From Neisseriaceae bacterium TC5R-5 (GTDB lineage Bacteria; Pseudomonadota; Gammaproteobacteria; Burkholderiales; Chromobacteriaceae): 50,213 nucleotides of DNA. Location of the stretch: assembly GCA_020830965.2 (NCBI GenBank), contig JACCFC020000027.1, positions 1 to 50,213 on the forward strand. Direction: 5' to 3'. The notes beneath the pieces are model-generated. The model was not told where the DNA came from. It searched no databases and saw only the letters and a program-made list of their open reading frames with translations. Below are positions 8,668-17,647 of the stretch, piece after piece. Every line of letters begins with the position of its first letter. The stretch's first letter is position 1. A program made the translations under genes and the position numbers.

Positions 8668-11600
8668 ACGCTGATTGCAAACGCTGTGCCAGTGGCAGCA
8701 ATAAGGTTTCCGCCAGTTCGACAAACAGTGGGTCGTCCAAGGGGTGTTGCTGGCGGAACACCAGCGCATTGACTGCTTCTTCCTTTTGCGCTTGCTGCCC
8801 TTCCCCCACATAGCTCGGGTCCCATTTATTCCATGCTTGCTGCATGGCTTTTTCTTTATTGTCTGCCTCTTTAGCCAACGCTTCGGCATAGGCCCAACTG
8901 GTGCGACCAAACCAGGGCAGCGGCTGTTGCTGGCCCTGCTGCCAGTAGTGCAGCCAAGGGAGTAATAAAGCACCTGCCTCCTGTTCATCACCCAGAACAA
9001 GGCTACCGCCATCGTCATAGTAGCTAGACTGGCAAGCAATACCCACCGGTTGCGCCGCACACAGCAGCAGGTGCTTAAGCCAGCAGGCAACGCGCTGAGC
9101 TGCATTGATTTTGCCGACAACATAGTCCAGATAGCCCTCGGGACGCAGGCCATTGAGCTCCCCCACCAGCGTGATACCCGCCAGATTGAGATGGAGACTT
9201 TGTGGTGGTAAGCAGTCTTGACGCAAGGCATCCGGTAAACGCCAGGCCAGCTTGCTGCTGGCGCGGTTTTCCTGCTGTAAACAGGCTTGCCCCAAAGCGG
9301 CCGGCGGCAGCCAGCCGCTGGCACTGAGGCGTTGTTGCAGCGCAGCGCCGGGCTTGCGGTGCAATTGAGCAGCCACCAGTTGCCGACGCACACTTTGGCT
9401 GGCGTCACGGCTGAGCGCAAAAGGCTCACGAATCAGCAGTTCTTCATCGCGGCGGCGCAGCCGTACCGCCAGCCGACTAGCCAGCCAACTGCGCACCGGG
9501 TTTTCCCAGAAGCGGATGAAATCCTGCAGATTAAGCACGCTGGGGGTGGCTAACGGCGGCAATGTGCTGAGTAAGGGCCGTGCCGCTTGGGCCGGTAAGG
9601 CCAGCGCCTTGGCAAAGGTGGGGTCAAAACTGCGACAACGTTGATCACTGCCAGCGTAAGCCGCTGGCGAAAAAGCTTGCAAAGGCTGACGCACAATGAG
9701 CTGCTGGCTGACATCGGCACCACACATCGCGGTAAAGCTGTCCAGTAGTTCTGCCAGCAAGGGGGAAGGGGGATAGCTTTCGCCACTGCGGGCGGATTGA
9801 CCAATATACGACAGATACAGTTTCTGCCGTGCCGACAGGATGGCTTCCAGAAACAGGTAGCGGTCATCAAAGCGACGCGAACGATCACCGCGCCGTGGGT
9901 GCTGCGCTACCAGGTCAAAACTCACCGGCCGCTCATCGCGTGGATAAGCCCCATCATTCATGCCGATCAGGCATAACACGCGAAATGGAATCGAGCGCAT
10001 CGGCACCATCGCGCAAAAGGTGATGCCACCGGCCAGAAAACCGACGGGTGAGGCCAGCGTCAACTTGTTTTTGAGCCAGTCTCGCACCACGGCCAAGCTT
10101 ACCGGCTGCTTAAAGTCGGCCAACTCGGCATCGGCAGCCAATTCGGCCAGCACATCGCGCAATACCGCCAGGGCTTTTTCGTCCTCATCATCCGCAGCAA
10201 ACAATTGCTCGCTGGCCTGTTGCAGGCGTTGGCCCCAGCCAGCCAGGCTAGTCGCTTGCGCCCATTCTTGTGCCAATTCATCCAGCACCTGATAGCAGGC
10301 CGCAAAGCGCGCCAGCAATTCGGCCCACTGCCCTTGCGCCGCGTTATACGGCAGCAGCTCAGCAAACAGGCCACTCGCCTCCCCCGCCATATCCAGCGGT
10401 AACACGCTGCCAAGCAGTAAGCGATCCAGCCCCCAGCGCCAACTGAACATCGGGTCGGCTGGCAGGCCCAGGCTGGCTTTATGTGCCGCATCGCGGCCCC
10501 AGTGAATACCGGCAGAGCGCACCCATTGCTGGATAAAGGGTAGATCGGCGTCCTGCAGGCCGAAGCGGCGCAATAAGGCCGGCGTATCCAGCAGCGCCAG
10601 CACCTGTTCGGCACTGAAGCGCGAGTCGGCCAACTCCAATAGCGCCACCACGCTGGCAAGCAGCGGTTCTTCGCGTTCGACCCGGCGATCAGCAATGCTA
10701 TATGGCAAATGAACAATGCCAGGCTGGCGCTGGCCGAATACCGCGTCGATATACGGCGCATAGCTATTGATATCGGGAGTCAGCACCGCGATATCGGCGG
10801 GCCCCAGCGTCGGATCAGCGGCAAGCATCGCCAGCAAACGATCTTTGAGCACTTCCAGTTCACGCATGGTGCCGTGGGTGGCGTGGATCTGTACCGAGTC
10901 ATCGTCGCTGGCCAGCGGCTGCGGCTGCTGTTTGGGATCGTTTAATTGCAGGATGTCACGCTGCAATCTGGCCAGCAGGCTGTTACCTGCTGGGGTATCG
11001 AATAATGGACGTGCATCCAGATCGGTATCGGCGACCATCAATTCGAAAAAGTCGCGCCCCTGTTTGCCAAGCGAGGCTAGCAGGGGGTGGCCTTCGGTGG
11101 CGAACAAATCGCCTTTTTGGCGTAATTTCAGTTTATGGCGACTATCGACAATATCGCCCCAATAGGCTTCACAAGGATTGAGGGTAAACAGACACACATC
11201 GGTTAATTGCGCCAGCCGCTTCACCAGCGCCAAGTACATCGGTGCCAGGCTGGCAATGCCAAATAAGGTGATACGTTCCGGCAGGTGTTCCGGCTTCAGT
11301 TCAGCAAAGAACTCGTCCAGCATGCGCACGCGGTGACGGCTGGGGTCGCTGTGGGCCAGTTGCAACCACAGCGCGGCCTGCCAGGCTTCGTCTTCCCCCA
11401 GATTTAATAATTGCCCCGCCTCCCAGGCGCGAATCCAGTCCGGTCGGAAGACCAGGTATTGGTCAAAAATGTCGGCAATCTTGCCGGCCAGCTCAAAACA
11501 GGCGGTTTCACCACTGGCCAGATAGCGTTGCAGGGGTTCAAACGGCGAGCCGGACAACTGCGGCAATAATTGCATCAGTCGCCAGCACAGCACTTCGGGG

Positions 11601-11860
11601 GCAAAGCTGGATTTATTGGGTAACTCGGGCAACACACGCTGCATCAGACGCCAGGAAAAAGCCGCCGGCAACACAAATTGCAGATTGGCGGCCACACCGT
11701 TACGTCGGGCGAGGTCCAGCGTCAGCCAGCGCCCCATACCCCGGCTTTGCACCAGCACCATTTCCGGTGCCAGAGCCTGGCTAAGTGGTAGCGCCTGGGT
11801 CAGGCTGGCAAAGAGCTGACCCAGTTGTTCTAGGCGATTGGATTGGTAGAGAAACAGCAT
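8663..11860 (-). CDS. recC: Exodeoxyribonuclease V subunit gamma (RecC)
   Basis: RecC of the RecBCD helicase-nuclease, which processes double-strand DNA ends and recognises Chi. I set the start at 11860 (1065 aa) because the protein then opens MLFLYQSNRLEQLG, the usual RecC N-terminus; an in-frame ATG at 11893 would add 11 unlikely residues. Recognisable stretches include SRGMGRWL, QFVLPAAFSWRLMQ, the helicase-like LTPDINSYAPYIDAVFG, VCLIGMNDGAYPRDERPVSFDL and the C-terminal LNLQDFIRFWENPVRSWL. Length is close to the 1122 aa of E. coli RecC. No recB or recD is adjacent, a split arrangement also known in Neisseria. The gene is convergent with cca and ends on the palindromic repeat. Confidence 0.95.
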   Translation of the reverse strand: MLFLYQSNRLEQLGQLFASLTQALPLSQALAPEMVLVQSRGMGRWLTLDLARRNGVAANLQFVLPAAFSWRLMQRVLPELPNKSSFAPEVLCWRLMQLLPQLSGSPFEPLQRYLASGETACFELAGKIADIFDQYLVFRPDWIRAWEAGQLLNLGEDEAWQAALWLQLAHSDPSRHRVRMLDEFFAELKPEHLPERITLFGIASLAPMYLALVKRLAQLTDVCLFTLNPCEAYWGDIVDSRHKLKLRQKGDLFATEGHPLLASLGKQGRDFFELMVADTDLDARPLFDTPAGNSLLARLQRDILQLNDPKQQPQPLASDDDSVQIHATHGTMRELEVLKDRLLAMLAADPTLGPADIAVLTPDINSYAPYIDAVFGQRQPGIVHLPYSIADRRVEREEPLLASVVALLELADSRFSAEQVLALLDTPALLRRFGLQDADLPFIQQWVRSAGIHWGRDAAHKASLGLPADPMFSWRWGLDRLLLGSVLPLDMAGEASGLFAELLPYNAAQGQWAELLARFAACYQVLDELAQEWAQATSLAGWGQRLQQASEQLFAADDEDEKALAVLRDVLAELAADAELADFKQPVSLAVVRDWLKNKLTLASPVGFLAGGITFCAMVPMRSIPFRVLCLIGMNDGAYPRDERPVSFDLVAQHPRRGDRSRRFDDRYLFLEAILSARQKLYLSYIGQSARSGESYPPSPLLAELLDSFTAMCGADVSQQLIVRQPLQAFSPAAYAGSDQRCRSFDPTFAKALALPAQAARPLLSTLPPLATPSVLNLQDFIRFWENPVRSWLASRLAVRLRRRDEELLIREPFALSRDASQSVRRQLVAAQLHRKPGAALQQRLSASGWLPPAALGQACLQQENRASSKLAWRLPDALRQDCLPPQSLHLNLAGITLVGELNGLRPEGYLDYVVGKINAAQRVACWLKHLLLCAAQPVGIACQSSYYDDGGSLVLGDEQEAGALLLPWLHYWQQGQQQPLPWFGRTSWAYAEALAKEADNKEKAMQQAWNKWDPSYVGEGQQAQKEEAVNALVFRQQHPLDDPLFVELAETLLLPLAQRLQSAS

Positions 11861-11941
11861 GGGCGCAAGTGTAGCATCAGGCCAGCCGGCCATGCTGTAT
11901 CATCGCCAGCGGATAGATAACTTAAGCACGGAGCTGCCTGT

Positions 11942-12322
11942 ATGTACCCTTACCTGATTCTCAAGCACGCCCATATGGGTTTTGCCTATTTGTCGATTTT
12001 ATTGTTTGCCATACGTGGCACGCTGATGCTGGGCAAGCAGACTGCCATCCTGGCACGTCGGCCTTTGCGTATTTTGCCGCATATCATTGATACCCTGCTG
12101 CTGCTCTGCGCTATCGGGCTGCTGGTGATGGGTGGGTGGCCACTTGGCAGCCCCTGGCTAGTCGCCAAGATGGTGGCTTTGCTGGTGTATATCGGCTTGG
12201 GTGTACTGGCCTTGCGCGCGCCCAGCAGAAAAGTACGTACGCTGGCTTTTTTCGCCGGGCTGGCTGTGGTGTTTTATATCGTACTGGTGGCGAAGAGCAA
12301 GGTAGTGCTGCCGTTTGCTTGA
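11942..12322 (+). CDS. SirB2-family membrane protein
   Basis: A 126-aa integral membrane protein with four predicted hydrophobic helices (about residues 13-30, 50-68, 73-92 and 101-119). It fits the SirB2/YchQ family by length, the N-terminal KHAHMGFAYLSILLFAIRG element and the RRPLRILPHIIDTLLLLCAIGL segment. The molecular function of the family is not known. It is read divergently from recC, with 81 bp between the two start codons to hold both promoters. Confidence 0.88.
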   Translation: MYPYLILKHAHMGFAYLSILLFAIRGTLMLGKQTAILARRPLRILPHIIDTLLLLCAIGLLVMGGWPLGSPWLVAKMVALLVYIGLGVLALRAPSRKVRTLAFFAGLAVVFYIVLVAKSKVVLPFA

Positions 12323-12637
12323 TTGCCGCACCAATAAACGCAAAAAAACAGTCAGCACAAGAAATTATTTCTAGCTATGCAAAGCAGTAAAAATTACTTC
12401 TACTCTGTTGCGAGGGCCGCTTATGATGTCGATCTTTGTCTTGGCATAATCTGACGCGTCAGTGATTAAGAACGGCTAACAAAAGCTCGAAGAGCCCCTA
12501 AGCCGAAGCACAACGCGGGATCAGGTGAGTTGTTAGCGGCTCTAATTGACGACGTGATATTTTGGCGCGACAGAGCTTATCGGATTCAGCACCTGGCCAT
12601 CCAGATGATGTAACACTCATTAAACACAGGAGTTTTT
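12323..12637. other. 315-bp intergenic region holding repeat copy B
   Basis: There is no gene here. The left third (to about 12400) is AT-rich, and the middle contains the 79-bp repeat copy at 12467-12545. The right end supplies the leader and ribosome site (ACAGGAG, 7 bases before ATG 12638) of the CMD-family gene. No terminator with a T-run is evident after the sirB2-like gene. Confidence 0.6.
12467..12545. repeat. Palindromic MITE-like repeat, copy B (79-bp internally deleted form)
   Basis: This copy keeps both ends of the family: left TA-AGAACGGCTAACAAAAG, and right GTTGTTAGCGGCTC-TA read inward on the other strand. The core GAAGAGCCCCTAAGCCGAAG and GGGATCAGG blocks remain. About 40 bp of the palindrome centre present in copy A are missing. 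It aligns with the reverse complement of copy A and with copy C read forward. Unlike A and C it does not touch a stop codon. Confidence 0.75.
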
Positions 12638-13195
12638 ATGTCCCGCTTAACCATTCAGACCCCCGAAACGGCTCCCGAAGCCAGCCAACCTTATCTTGAA
12701 GCCGCCAAGGCCAAGAACGGTTTTATCCCCAATCTGCTAGGGGTGCTGGCTAATGCCCCCACTGCCATTGAGATGTATATGAAGGTTGGTGAAATCAATG
12801 GGCGCAGCAGTTTCACCCTTGAAGAGCGCGAGACCGTCCAAATCACGGCAGCGGCTACCCATGGTTGTGCTTTCTGTGTCGCGGGTCATACCGCCATTTG
12901 TTACAAGCAGGGCAAGCTGGAACCAGACTTTGTCAATGCGCTGCGTGATCAGACGACGCTACCCAATCCCAAGCTGGAAGCCCTGGCCGAGTTTACCCGC
13001 GCCGTCATTCGCAGCCGTGGCGCAGTGCAGCCAGAGGAACTGCAAGCGTTCTATGCCGCAGGTTATGGCGAACAACAGGTGCTGGAAACTATTTTAGGCG
13101 TGGCGTTGGCCACACTGTGTAACTTCTCCAACAGCCTGGCCGGTACTGAGCTCAATCCTGAACTGGCCGCTTATCGCTGGCAAGCTAAGGCGTAA
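12638..13195 (+). CDS. Carboxymuconolactone decarboxylase/AhpD-family protein
   Basis: A 185-aa CMD-family protein. It has the peroxidase-type motif with an upstream EERE, then C77-x-x-C80-x-x-x-H84 (HGCAFCVAGH). That is the AhpD-like proton-relay and redox-cysteine arrangement, so it should reduce peroxides or act as a thiol oxidoreductase rather than decarboxylate a lactone. A good ribosome site (CAGGAG) precedes the ATG. It is the first gene of a co-directional run, and the following acyl-CoA-dehydrogenase-fold gene starts 2 bp after its stop. A role in protecting the flavin oxygenase step from peroxide, or in a redox step of the same pathway, is an inference. Confidence 0.87.
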   Translation: MSRLTIQTPETAPEASQPYLEAAKAKNGFIPNLLGVLANAPTAIEMYMKVGEINGRSSFTLEERETVQITAAATHGCAFCVAGHTAICYKQGKLEPDFVNALRDQTTLPNPKLEALAEFTRAVIRSRGAVQPEELQAFYAAGYGEQQVLETILGVALATLCNFSNSLAGTELNPELAAYRWQAKA

Positions 13196-13197
13196 AC

Positions 13198-14358
13198 ATG
13201 ACGGAGGCCGCCGCGACAATTGCATCCCCAGCCTTTGCCCAGCCAGCGCAGGAGGCCGAGGCATTGCTCAGCGCCGTGCGCGCTTTTGCACAAACATCGT
13301 TGGCAGAGAAGGCTGAGGCCATTGATCGCCACGCTTATTACCCGAAAGCGGAACTCAAAGAGTTGGCCAGGCTGGGGGCCATGAGCGCCCATCTGGACAC
13401 CCCGCAAGGTAGCGGGGATTTCGGGCTGACCATCCGCGCGATAGCGGAAGCCGCACGCGTATGCGGCGCCACGGGTTTTCTGATGTGGTGTCAGTCGGTA
13501 TGCGGTTTATTCATGCAGCAATCCGCTAACCCGGCGCTAACGAGTACCACCTTGCTGCGCCATATCACTGGCCAAAGTCTGGGTGGTACGGCGCTGTCCA
13601 ATCCGATGAAAAGCTATGCGCAGATTGAAACGCTGCTACTCAAGGCCAGTCCGGTTACCGGTGGCTATGTGGTCAACGGTCATTTGCCGTGGGTGAGTAA
13701 TCTGGATAGTGACCATTATTGCGGTGCCGTTGCCGCAGTAATGGATGGCACGCAAGCACTTGGCCGCGAGGTCATGTTTCTGCTCGACTGCCAGGCACCA
13801 GGGGTGACGCTGAGCGAATGCCCCTGCTTTTCCGGCATGGAGGGCACCGGCACTTACGCCTTACACCTGAAAAACCATTTTATCGGTGCTGATCAAATCA
13901 TCGCCGACCCGGCACGCCCGTTTATCGCGCACATCCGTGCCGCCTTTGTGCTGCTGCAATGTGGCATCGCCGCAGGGGTGATTCAAGGTGCCATCGATTC
14001 GATGTGGGCAGTGGAACCGCAACTGGGGCATGTCAACGAGTTTCTGGATGAGCGTCCCGCTGCGCTGCAAGCCGAACTTGATGAACTACTCGCCCGCGTC
14101 ATGCAGCTGGCGGCAACGCCATTCGATAGTTCCGACGAGTTCTTCCTCAACATACTGGATGTCCGCGCACACGGTGCGGAATTATCGCTGCGCGCGGCAC
14201 AGTCGGCGCTGCTGCATCAGGGCGCGCGTGGCTATCTGATGAGCTCCGGAGTGCAACGCCGGGTGCGTGAATCGCATTTTGTCGCCATTGTCACGCCGGC
14301 TATCAAGCATTTACGCAAGGAAATGGCACGCCTGAGCAAGCAAGAGATGCCAAGATGA
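13198..14358 (+). CDS. Acyl-CoA dehydrogenase-fold flavoprotein (possible monooxygenase)
   Basis: A 386-aa protein of the acyl-CoA dehydrogenase superfamily: helical N-domain, central beta domain ([21 protein letters not shown] and [17 protein letters not shown]) and C-terminal helical bundle (about residues 240-386). The sequence differs from beta-oxidation enzymes and is closer in feel to the SfnB/DszC/DUF-type flavin monooxygenases of this fold. Those use reduced flavin and oxygen on sulfur or nitrogen compounds. It is translationally coupled to its neighbours: 2 bp after the CMD gene, and overlapping the rubredoxin-reductase start as ATGA. That reductase could deliver electrons to it. The substrate cannot be told from the sequence. 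Confidence 0.82.
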   Translation: MTEAAATIASPAFAQPAQEAEALLSAVRAFAQTSLAEKAEAIDRHAYYPKAELKELARLGAMSAHLDTPQGSGDFGLTIRAIAEAARVCGATGFLMWCQSVCGLFMQQSANPALTSTTLLRHITGQSLGGTALSNPMKSYAQIETLLLKASPVTGGYVVNGHLPWVSNLDSDHYCGAVAAVMDGTQALGREVMFLLDCQAPGVTLSECPCFSGMEGTGTYALHLKNHFIGADQIIADPARPFIAHIRAAFVLLQCGIAAGVIQGAIDSMWAVEPQLGHVNEFLDERPAALQAELDELLARVMQLAATPFDSSDEFFLNILDVRAHGAELSLRAAQSALLHQGARGYLMSSGVQRRVRESHFVAIVTPAIKHLRKEMARLSKQEMPR

Positions 14359-15608
14359 CGGCAGCGCACCAAGCTTGGCAGCAATATATCTGCAATGCCT
14401 GCGGCTATATCTACGATGAAGCGCTGGGTGATGCCGATAGTGGGCTGGCTCCTGGCACACGCTATGCCGACATCCCCGATGACTGGATGTGTCCGCTCTG
14501 TGGGGTGAGTAAGGCCGATTTCACGCTCTACCAGCCGCTCAGTCCGCAAGCACGCCAAACCCAAGCCGCCAGTTCCATCCAGCCCACGGCCCGTCAGGCA
14601 CCAGGGGTAGTGATTGTCGGTGCTGGCCGTGCCGGCTGGGCCGTGGCGGAAGCCTTGCGAGCGCACGATGCCAGCCTGGCGATTACCGTCGTCACCGGCT
14701 GTGCCGGCGATGTCTACGACAAGCCCTTGCTATCGGTTGCGATGGCGCGCCATCTTGCGCCCGAACAATTAATCAAGGAAACCGCCGCTGCCGCTGCCGC
14801 CCGGCTGCATGTCCGGCTGCTGGCGCATACCCACGCCATCCGTATTGATGCACAACGCCGCCAGTTGCGAACCACGCGCGGCAATCTGGCATACCGCGAT
14901 CTGGTGTTAGCACATGGGGCGCAGCCGGTGCTGCCACCCCCGCTGTCCAGCAGCACTTGCTGGCGTATCAATCATCTGGATGCCTATCTGCGTCTGCGGC
15001 ATGTGCTGGCAGAGCGCAGTCAGGAAATCATCATCATCGGTGCCGGCCTGATTGGCTGTGAACTGGCGAATGATCTGGCGCTAGCCGGCCATCGCATCAT
15101 GCTGCTGGATACCCAGGCCGAACCGCTGGCACGCTGGCACCATCAGCACGCTGGCGCACAAGTGCTACAAGCGTGGCAGGCCTTGCCGATCAACTTTATC
15201 GGCAACAGCCAGGTGAGCGAGATCACCACAATCATGCAGCCAAACGGCGAGCGGCGTTATCGCGTCCGCACCGCCTGCGGCCAGCAGCTGGAAGCCGACC
15301 AGATCATCGCGGCCACCGGCCTGCAAACCCCCAGCCGCCTGGCGCAGAGCGCTAAGCTGGCTTGGGCACAAGGCGTGGTGGTTGATCCGCAGACGATGCA
15401 AACCAGCCAGCCCGGCATTTATGCGCTGGGCGATTGTGCCAGCGTGGCAGGTAGCGTTAATCGTTTCATTGAGCCTATCACCCGTCAGGTACAAACGCTG
15501 CTTGCCGCAATTTGTGGTCAGGCTGCAGTTCCCTATGAAAATCGACCAGCTGTCGTGCGCGTCAAAACCAGCTCTTGCCCGCTGACGCTGCACAATTCGC
15601 CGGACTGA
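14355..15608 (+). CDS. Rubredoxin-fused FAD/NAD(P)H reductase (rubredoxin reductase)
   Basis: A 417-aa fusion. Residues 1-55 form a rubredoxin with C13-x-x-C16 and C46-x-x-C49 around a single iron. Residues ~80-400 form a pyridine nucleotide-disulfide-type reductase with an FAD GxGxxG at ~87 (IVGAGRAG), a second NAD(P)-binding GxGxxG at ~228 (IIGAGLIG) and the [12 protein letters not shown]-binding motif near the C-terminus. Rubredoxin reductases pass electrons from NAD(P)H to rubredoxin and then to an oxygenase or peroxide reductase. Having both on one chain gives a self-contained electron donor. Its start overlaps the stop of the flavoprotein gene (ATGA), which argues that the two work together. 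The reverse order (rubredoxin at the N-terminus) is less usual than separate genes. Confidence 0.92.
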   Translation: MTAAHQAWQQYICNACGYIYDEALGDADSGLAPGTRYADIPDDWMCPLCGVSKADFTLYQPLSPQARQTQAASSIQPTARQAPGVVIVGAGRAGWAVAEALRAHDASLAITVVTGCAGDVYDKPLLSVAMARHLAPEQLIKETAAAAAARLHVRLLAHTHAIRIDAQRRQLRTTRGNLAYRDLVLAHGAQPVLPPPLSSSTCWRINHLDAYLRLRHVLAERSQEIIIIGAGLIGCELANDLALAGHRIMLLDTQAEPLARWHHQHAGAQVLQAWQALPINFIGNSQVSEITTIMQPNGERRYRVRTACGQQLEADQIIAATGLQTPSRLAQSAKLAWAQGVVVDPQTMQTSQPGIYALGDCASVAGSVNRFIEPITRQVQTLLAAICGQAAVPYENRPAVVRVKTSSCPLTLHNSPD

Positions 15609-15633
15609 CAAAAATAAAAGGTAATAACTGACC

Positions 15634-16428
15634 ATGACTGCCGCCTCTATATTGGACGCCGAGAATGTTTCCTTGGCCTATGCGCAGCCCAATGGACAAA
15701 GTCTGTGCGTATTACAAGACTTTTCACTGCATCTTGCCGCGGGTGAAATAGTTGCCTTGCTTGGCCCCAGCGGGGTTGGTAAATCCTCGCTGCTGCGCGT
15801 GCTGGGTGGGCTGCAACATGCAGCAAGTGGTACGGTGCGAGCATACGGTGAGGTATTGAATGGCCCGCACCCACGTCTGAGCATGGTCTTTCAGGACGCT
15901 TGCTTACTACCCTGGTTATCGCTGGAACAAAATGTTGCCTTTGGTCTGGACTTCAAACACCAGCCAGTATTAAGCGCGCCCGAACGTAAACAGCGCGTGG
16001 CCGCTGCCATCGCCGAGGTTGATCTGAGTGCGGTACGTCAGCGTTACCCCAGCGAACTGTCTGGTGGCATGGCGCAGCGTACGGCGCTGGCGCGCAGTCT
16101 GGCACGCCAGCCGGAAATCCTGCTGCTGGACGAGCCCTTTAGCGCACTCGACGAAGTCACTCGCGGCGAGATGCAGGCATTGCTGCGCAGCTTATGCCGC
16201 CGCCACCATACCGCAGCGATACTGGTTACACACGATATTGACGAAGCGCTGTTATTGGCCGACCGGGTGCTGTTGATCGGTGGCTCACCTGGGCGCCAAG
16301 TAGGCAGTTGGAACGTCACCCTCGCCGAGCCACGCGCCAGTTTTGTGCGCGAACTGGCACAACTGCGGCTGGAGATTGTCGAAGCCCTGCACAGTGCCCA
16401 CGCCTCGGCCAAGGCCTCCATTGCCTAA
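15634..16428 (+). CDS. ABC transporter ATP-binding protein (SsuB/TauB/NrtD type)
   Basis: A 264-aa ABC ATPase. Walker A is at residues 44-51 (GPSGVGKS), the Q-loop follows with SMVFQDACLLPW, the signature LSGGMAQR is at ~142, Walker B LLLDEPFSALDE is at ~163-174, and the H-loop is VTHDIDEALLLADR. The pattern is that of importers for sulfonates, taurine, nitrate and similar small organic anions. The binding protein and permease genes follow directly on the same strand, so the three form one importer. The preceding reductase gene ends 25 bp upstream, which suggests that substrate import and oxidation are encoded together. Confidence 0.94.
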   Translation: MTAASILDAENVSLAYAQPNGQSLCVLQDFSLHLAAGEIVALLGPSGVGKSSLLRVLGGLQHAASGTVRAYGEVLNGPHPRLSMVFQDACLLPWLSLEQNVAFGLDFKHQPVLSAPERKQRVAAAIAEVDLSAVRQRYPSELSGGMAQRTALARSLARQPEILLLDEPFSALDEVTRGEMQALLRSLCRRHHTAAILVTHDIDEALLLADRVLLIGGSPGRQVGSWNVTLAEPRASFVRELAQLRLEIVEALHSAHASAKASIA

Positions 16429-16445
16429 TCTTTTACTTCCCAGGT

Positions 16446-17639
16446 ATGAATATGTCCGACTCATTACTGAATAACCGTCGTGAATTCCTCAAACTCGCCG
16501 CGCTGCTTACAGCCAGCGGCGCCTTGCCTTTGCTGCAAACATTCAATGCCCAGGCAGCAGAGAGCGCCAGCGCACCGGTACGTATTGGTTATTTGCCGAT
16601 TACCGATGCCACCCCCTTGCTGGTCGCCCATCACAACAAGATTTATCAAGCCCAAGGGCTGACGGTGGAAGCACCACGGATGTTCCGCAGTTGGGCACAA
16701 TTGGTAGAAGCCTTCATTGCCGGTCAGATCAACGTCGTTCATCTGCTGTCGCCTATGACGGTGTGGGCACGCTATGGCAGCAAGGTGCCGGCCAAGGTTG
16801 TTGCCTGGAACCACACCGGTGGCTCGGCACTGACCGTCGCGCCAGAGATTAATGATGTGAAACAGCTGGGTGGCAAGACTGTAGCGGTGCCGTTCTGGTA
16901 TTCGATGCACAATGTGGTACTCCAGCACTTATTGCGCGAAAGCCGTCTAAGCGTGGTAACCAAAGGTACCCCCACTGCCCAGCAAGTCAAACTGGTGGTG
17001 ATGTCCCCGGCGGATATGACCCCGGCGCTGGCGGCCAAACAGATTGCCGGTTTTATCGTTGCCGAACCCTTCAATGCCACGGCTGAATTGCTGAAAGTTG
17101 GCAAAGTGTTGCGCTTTACCGGCGACGTCTGGAAGAACCACGCCTGCTGTGTTGTCTTCATGCACGAGCGCGATCTGAATCAGCGTCCCGAATGGAGCCA
17201 GAAAGTAGTTAACAGCATTGTGCAGGCGCAGTTATGGACGCAACAAAACCGCGCGGCCACCGCCCGTCTGCTCGCTAAAAACGGCCCGAATCGTTACACC
17301 CCGCACAGCGTCGAAGCGCTGCTGCGTGTGCTGGAACCGAATGCGGAGCGGGCACGGCAATACCAGGCCCGTGGTGCCATCCGTCATCCTGAGTGGAAAG
17401 AAGAACGTATCGACTTCCAGCCCTATCCGTTTCCCAGTTACACCGAAAAAATGGTCGATTTGCTTAAGCACACCAAGCTGGAAGGCAATAATGCCTTTAT
17501 TCAGTCACTAGAGCCCAAGAAGGTCGCCAGCGATCTGGTTGATGATCGTTTCGTCAAACAGGCCCTGAAGCAGGTGGGCGGTTTGAAAAAATTCGGTTTA
17601 CCTGATTCCTTCGCACGCAGCGAAATATTTGGAAGCTGA
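16446..17639 (+). CDS. ABC transporter substrate-binding protein with Tat signal (NrtA/SsuA-like)
   Basis: A 397-aa periplasmic binding protein of the NMT1/SsuA/NrtA class. I place the start at ATG 16446, just after the ATPase gene. This gives a clear twin-arginine signal (NN-R11-R12-EFLKLAALL) and a hydrophobic region ending in NAQAAES. The frame is open further upstream but has no sensible start there. The mature protein opens with VRIGYLPITDATPLLVAHHNKIYQAQGL, typical for the family, and contains VAVPFWYSMHNVVLQHLLRE and VAEPFNATAELLKVGK. Tat export implies folding in the cytoplasm. NrtA/CmpA proteins of this class are often Tat substrates. The ligand is unknown; an organic anion carrying S or N is plausible from the family. 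Confidence 0.9.
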   Translation: MNMSDSLLNNRREFLKLAALLTASGALPLLQTFNAQAAESASAPVRIGYLPITDATPLLVAHHNKIYQAQGLTVEAPRMFRSWAQLVEAFIAGQINVVHLLSPMTVWARYGSKVPAKVVAWNHTGGSALTVAPEINDVKQLGGKTVAVPFWYSMHNVVLQHLLRESRLSVVTKGTPTAQQVKLVVMSPADMTPALAAKQIAGFIVAEPFNATAELLKVGKVLRFTGDVWKNHACCVVFMHERDLNQRPEWSQKVVNSIVQAQLWTQQNRAATARLLAKNGPNRYTPHSVEALLRVLEPNAERARQYQARGAIRHPEWKEERIDFQPYPFPSYTEKMVDLLKHTKLEGNNAFIQSLEPKKVASDLVDDRFVKQALKQVGGLKKFGLPDSFARSEIFGS

Positions 17640-17647
17640 AACCGGCC

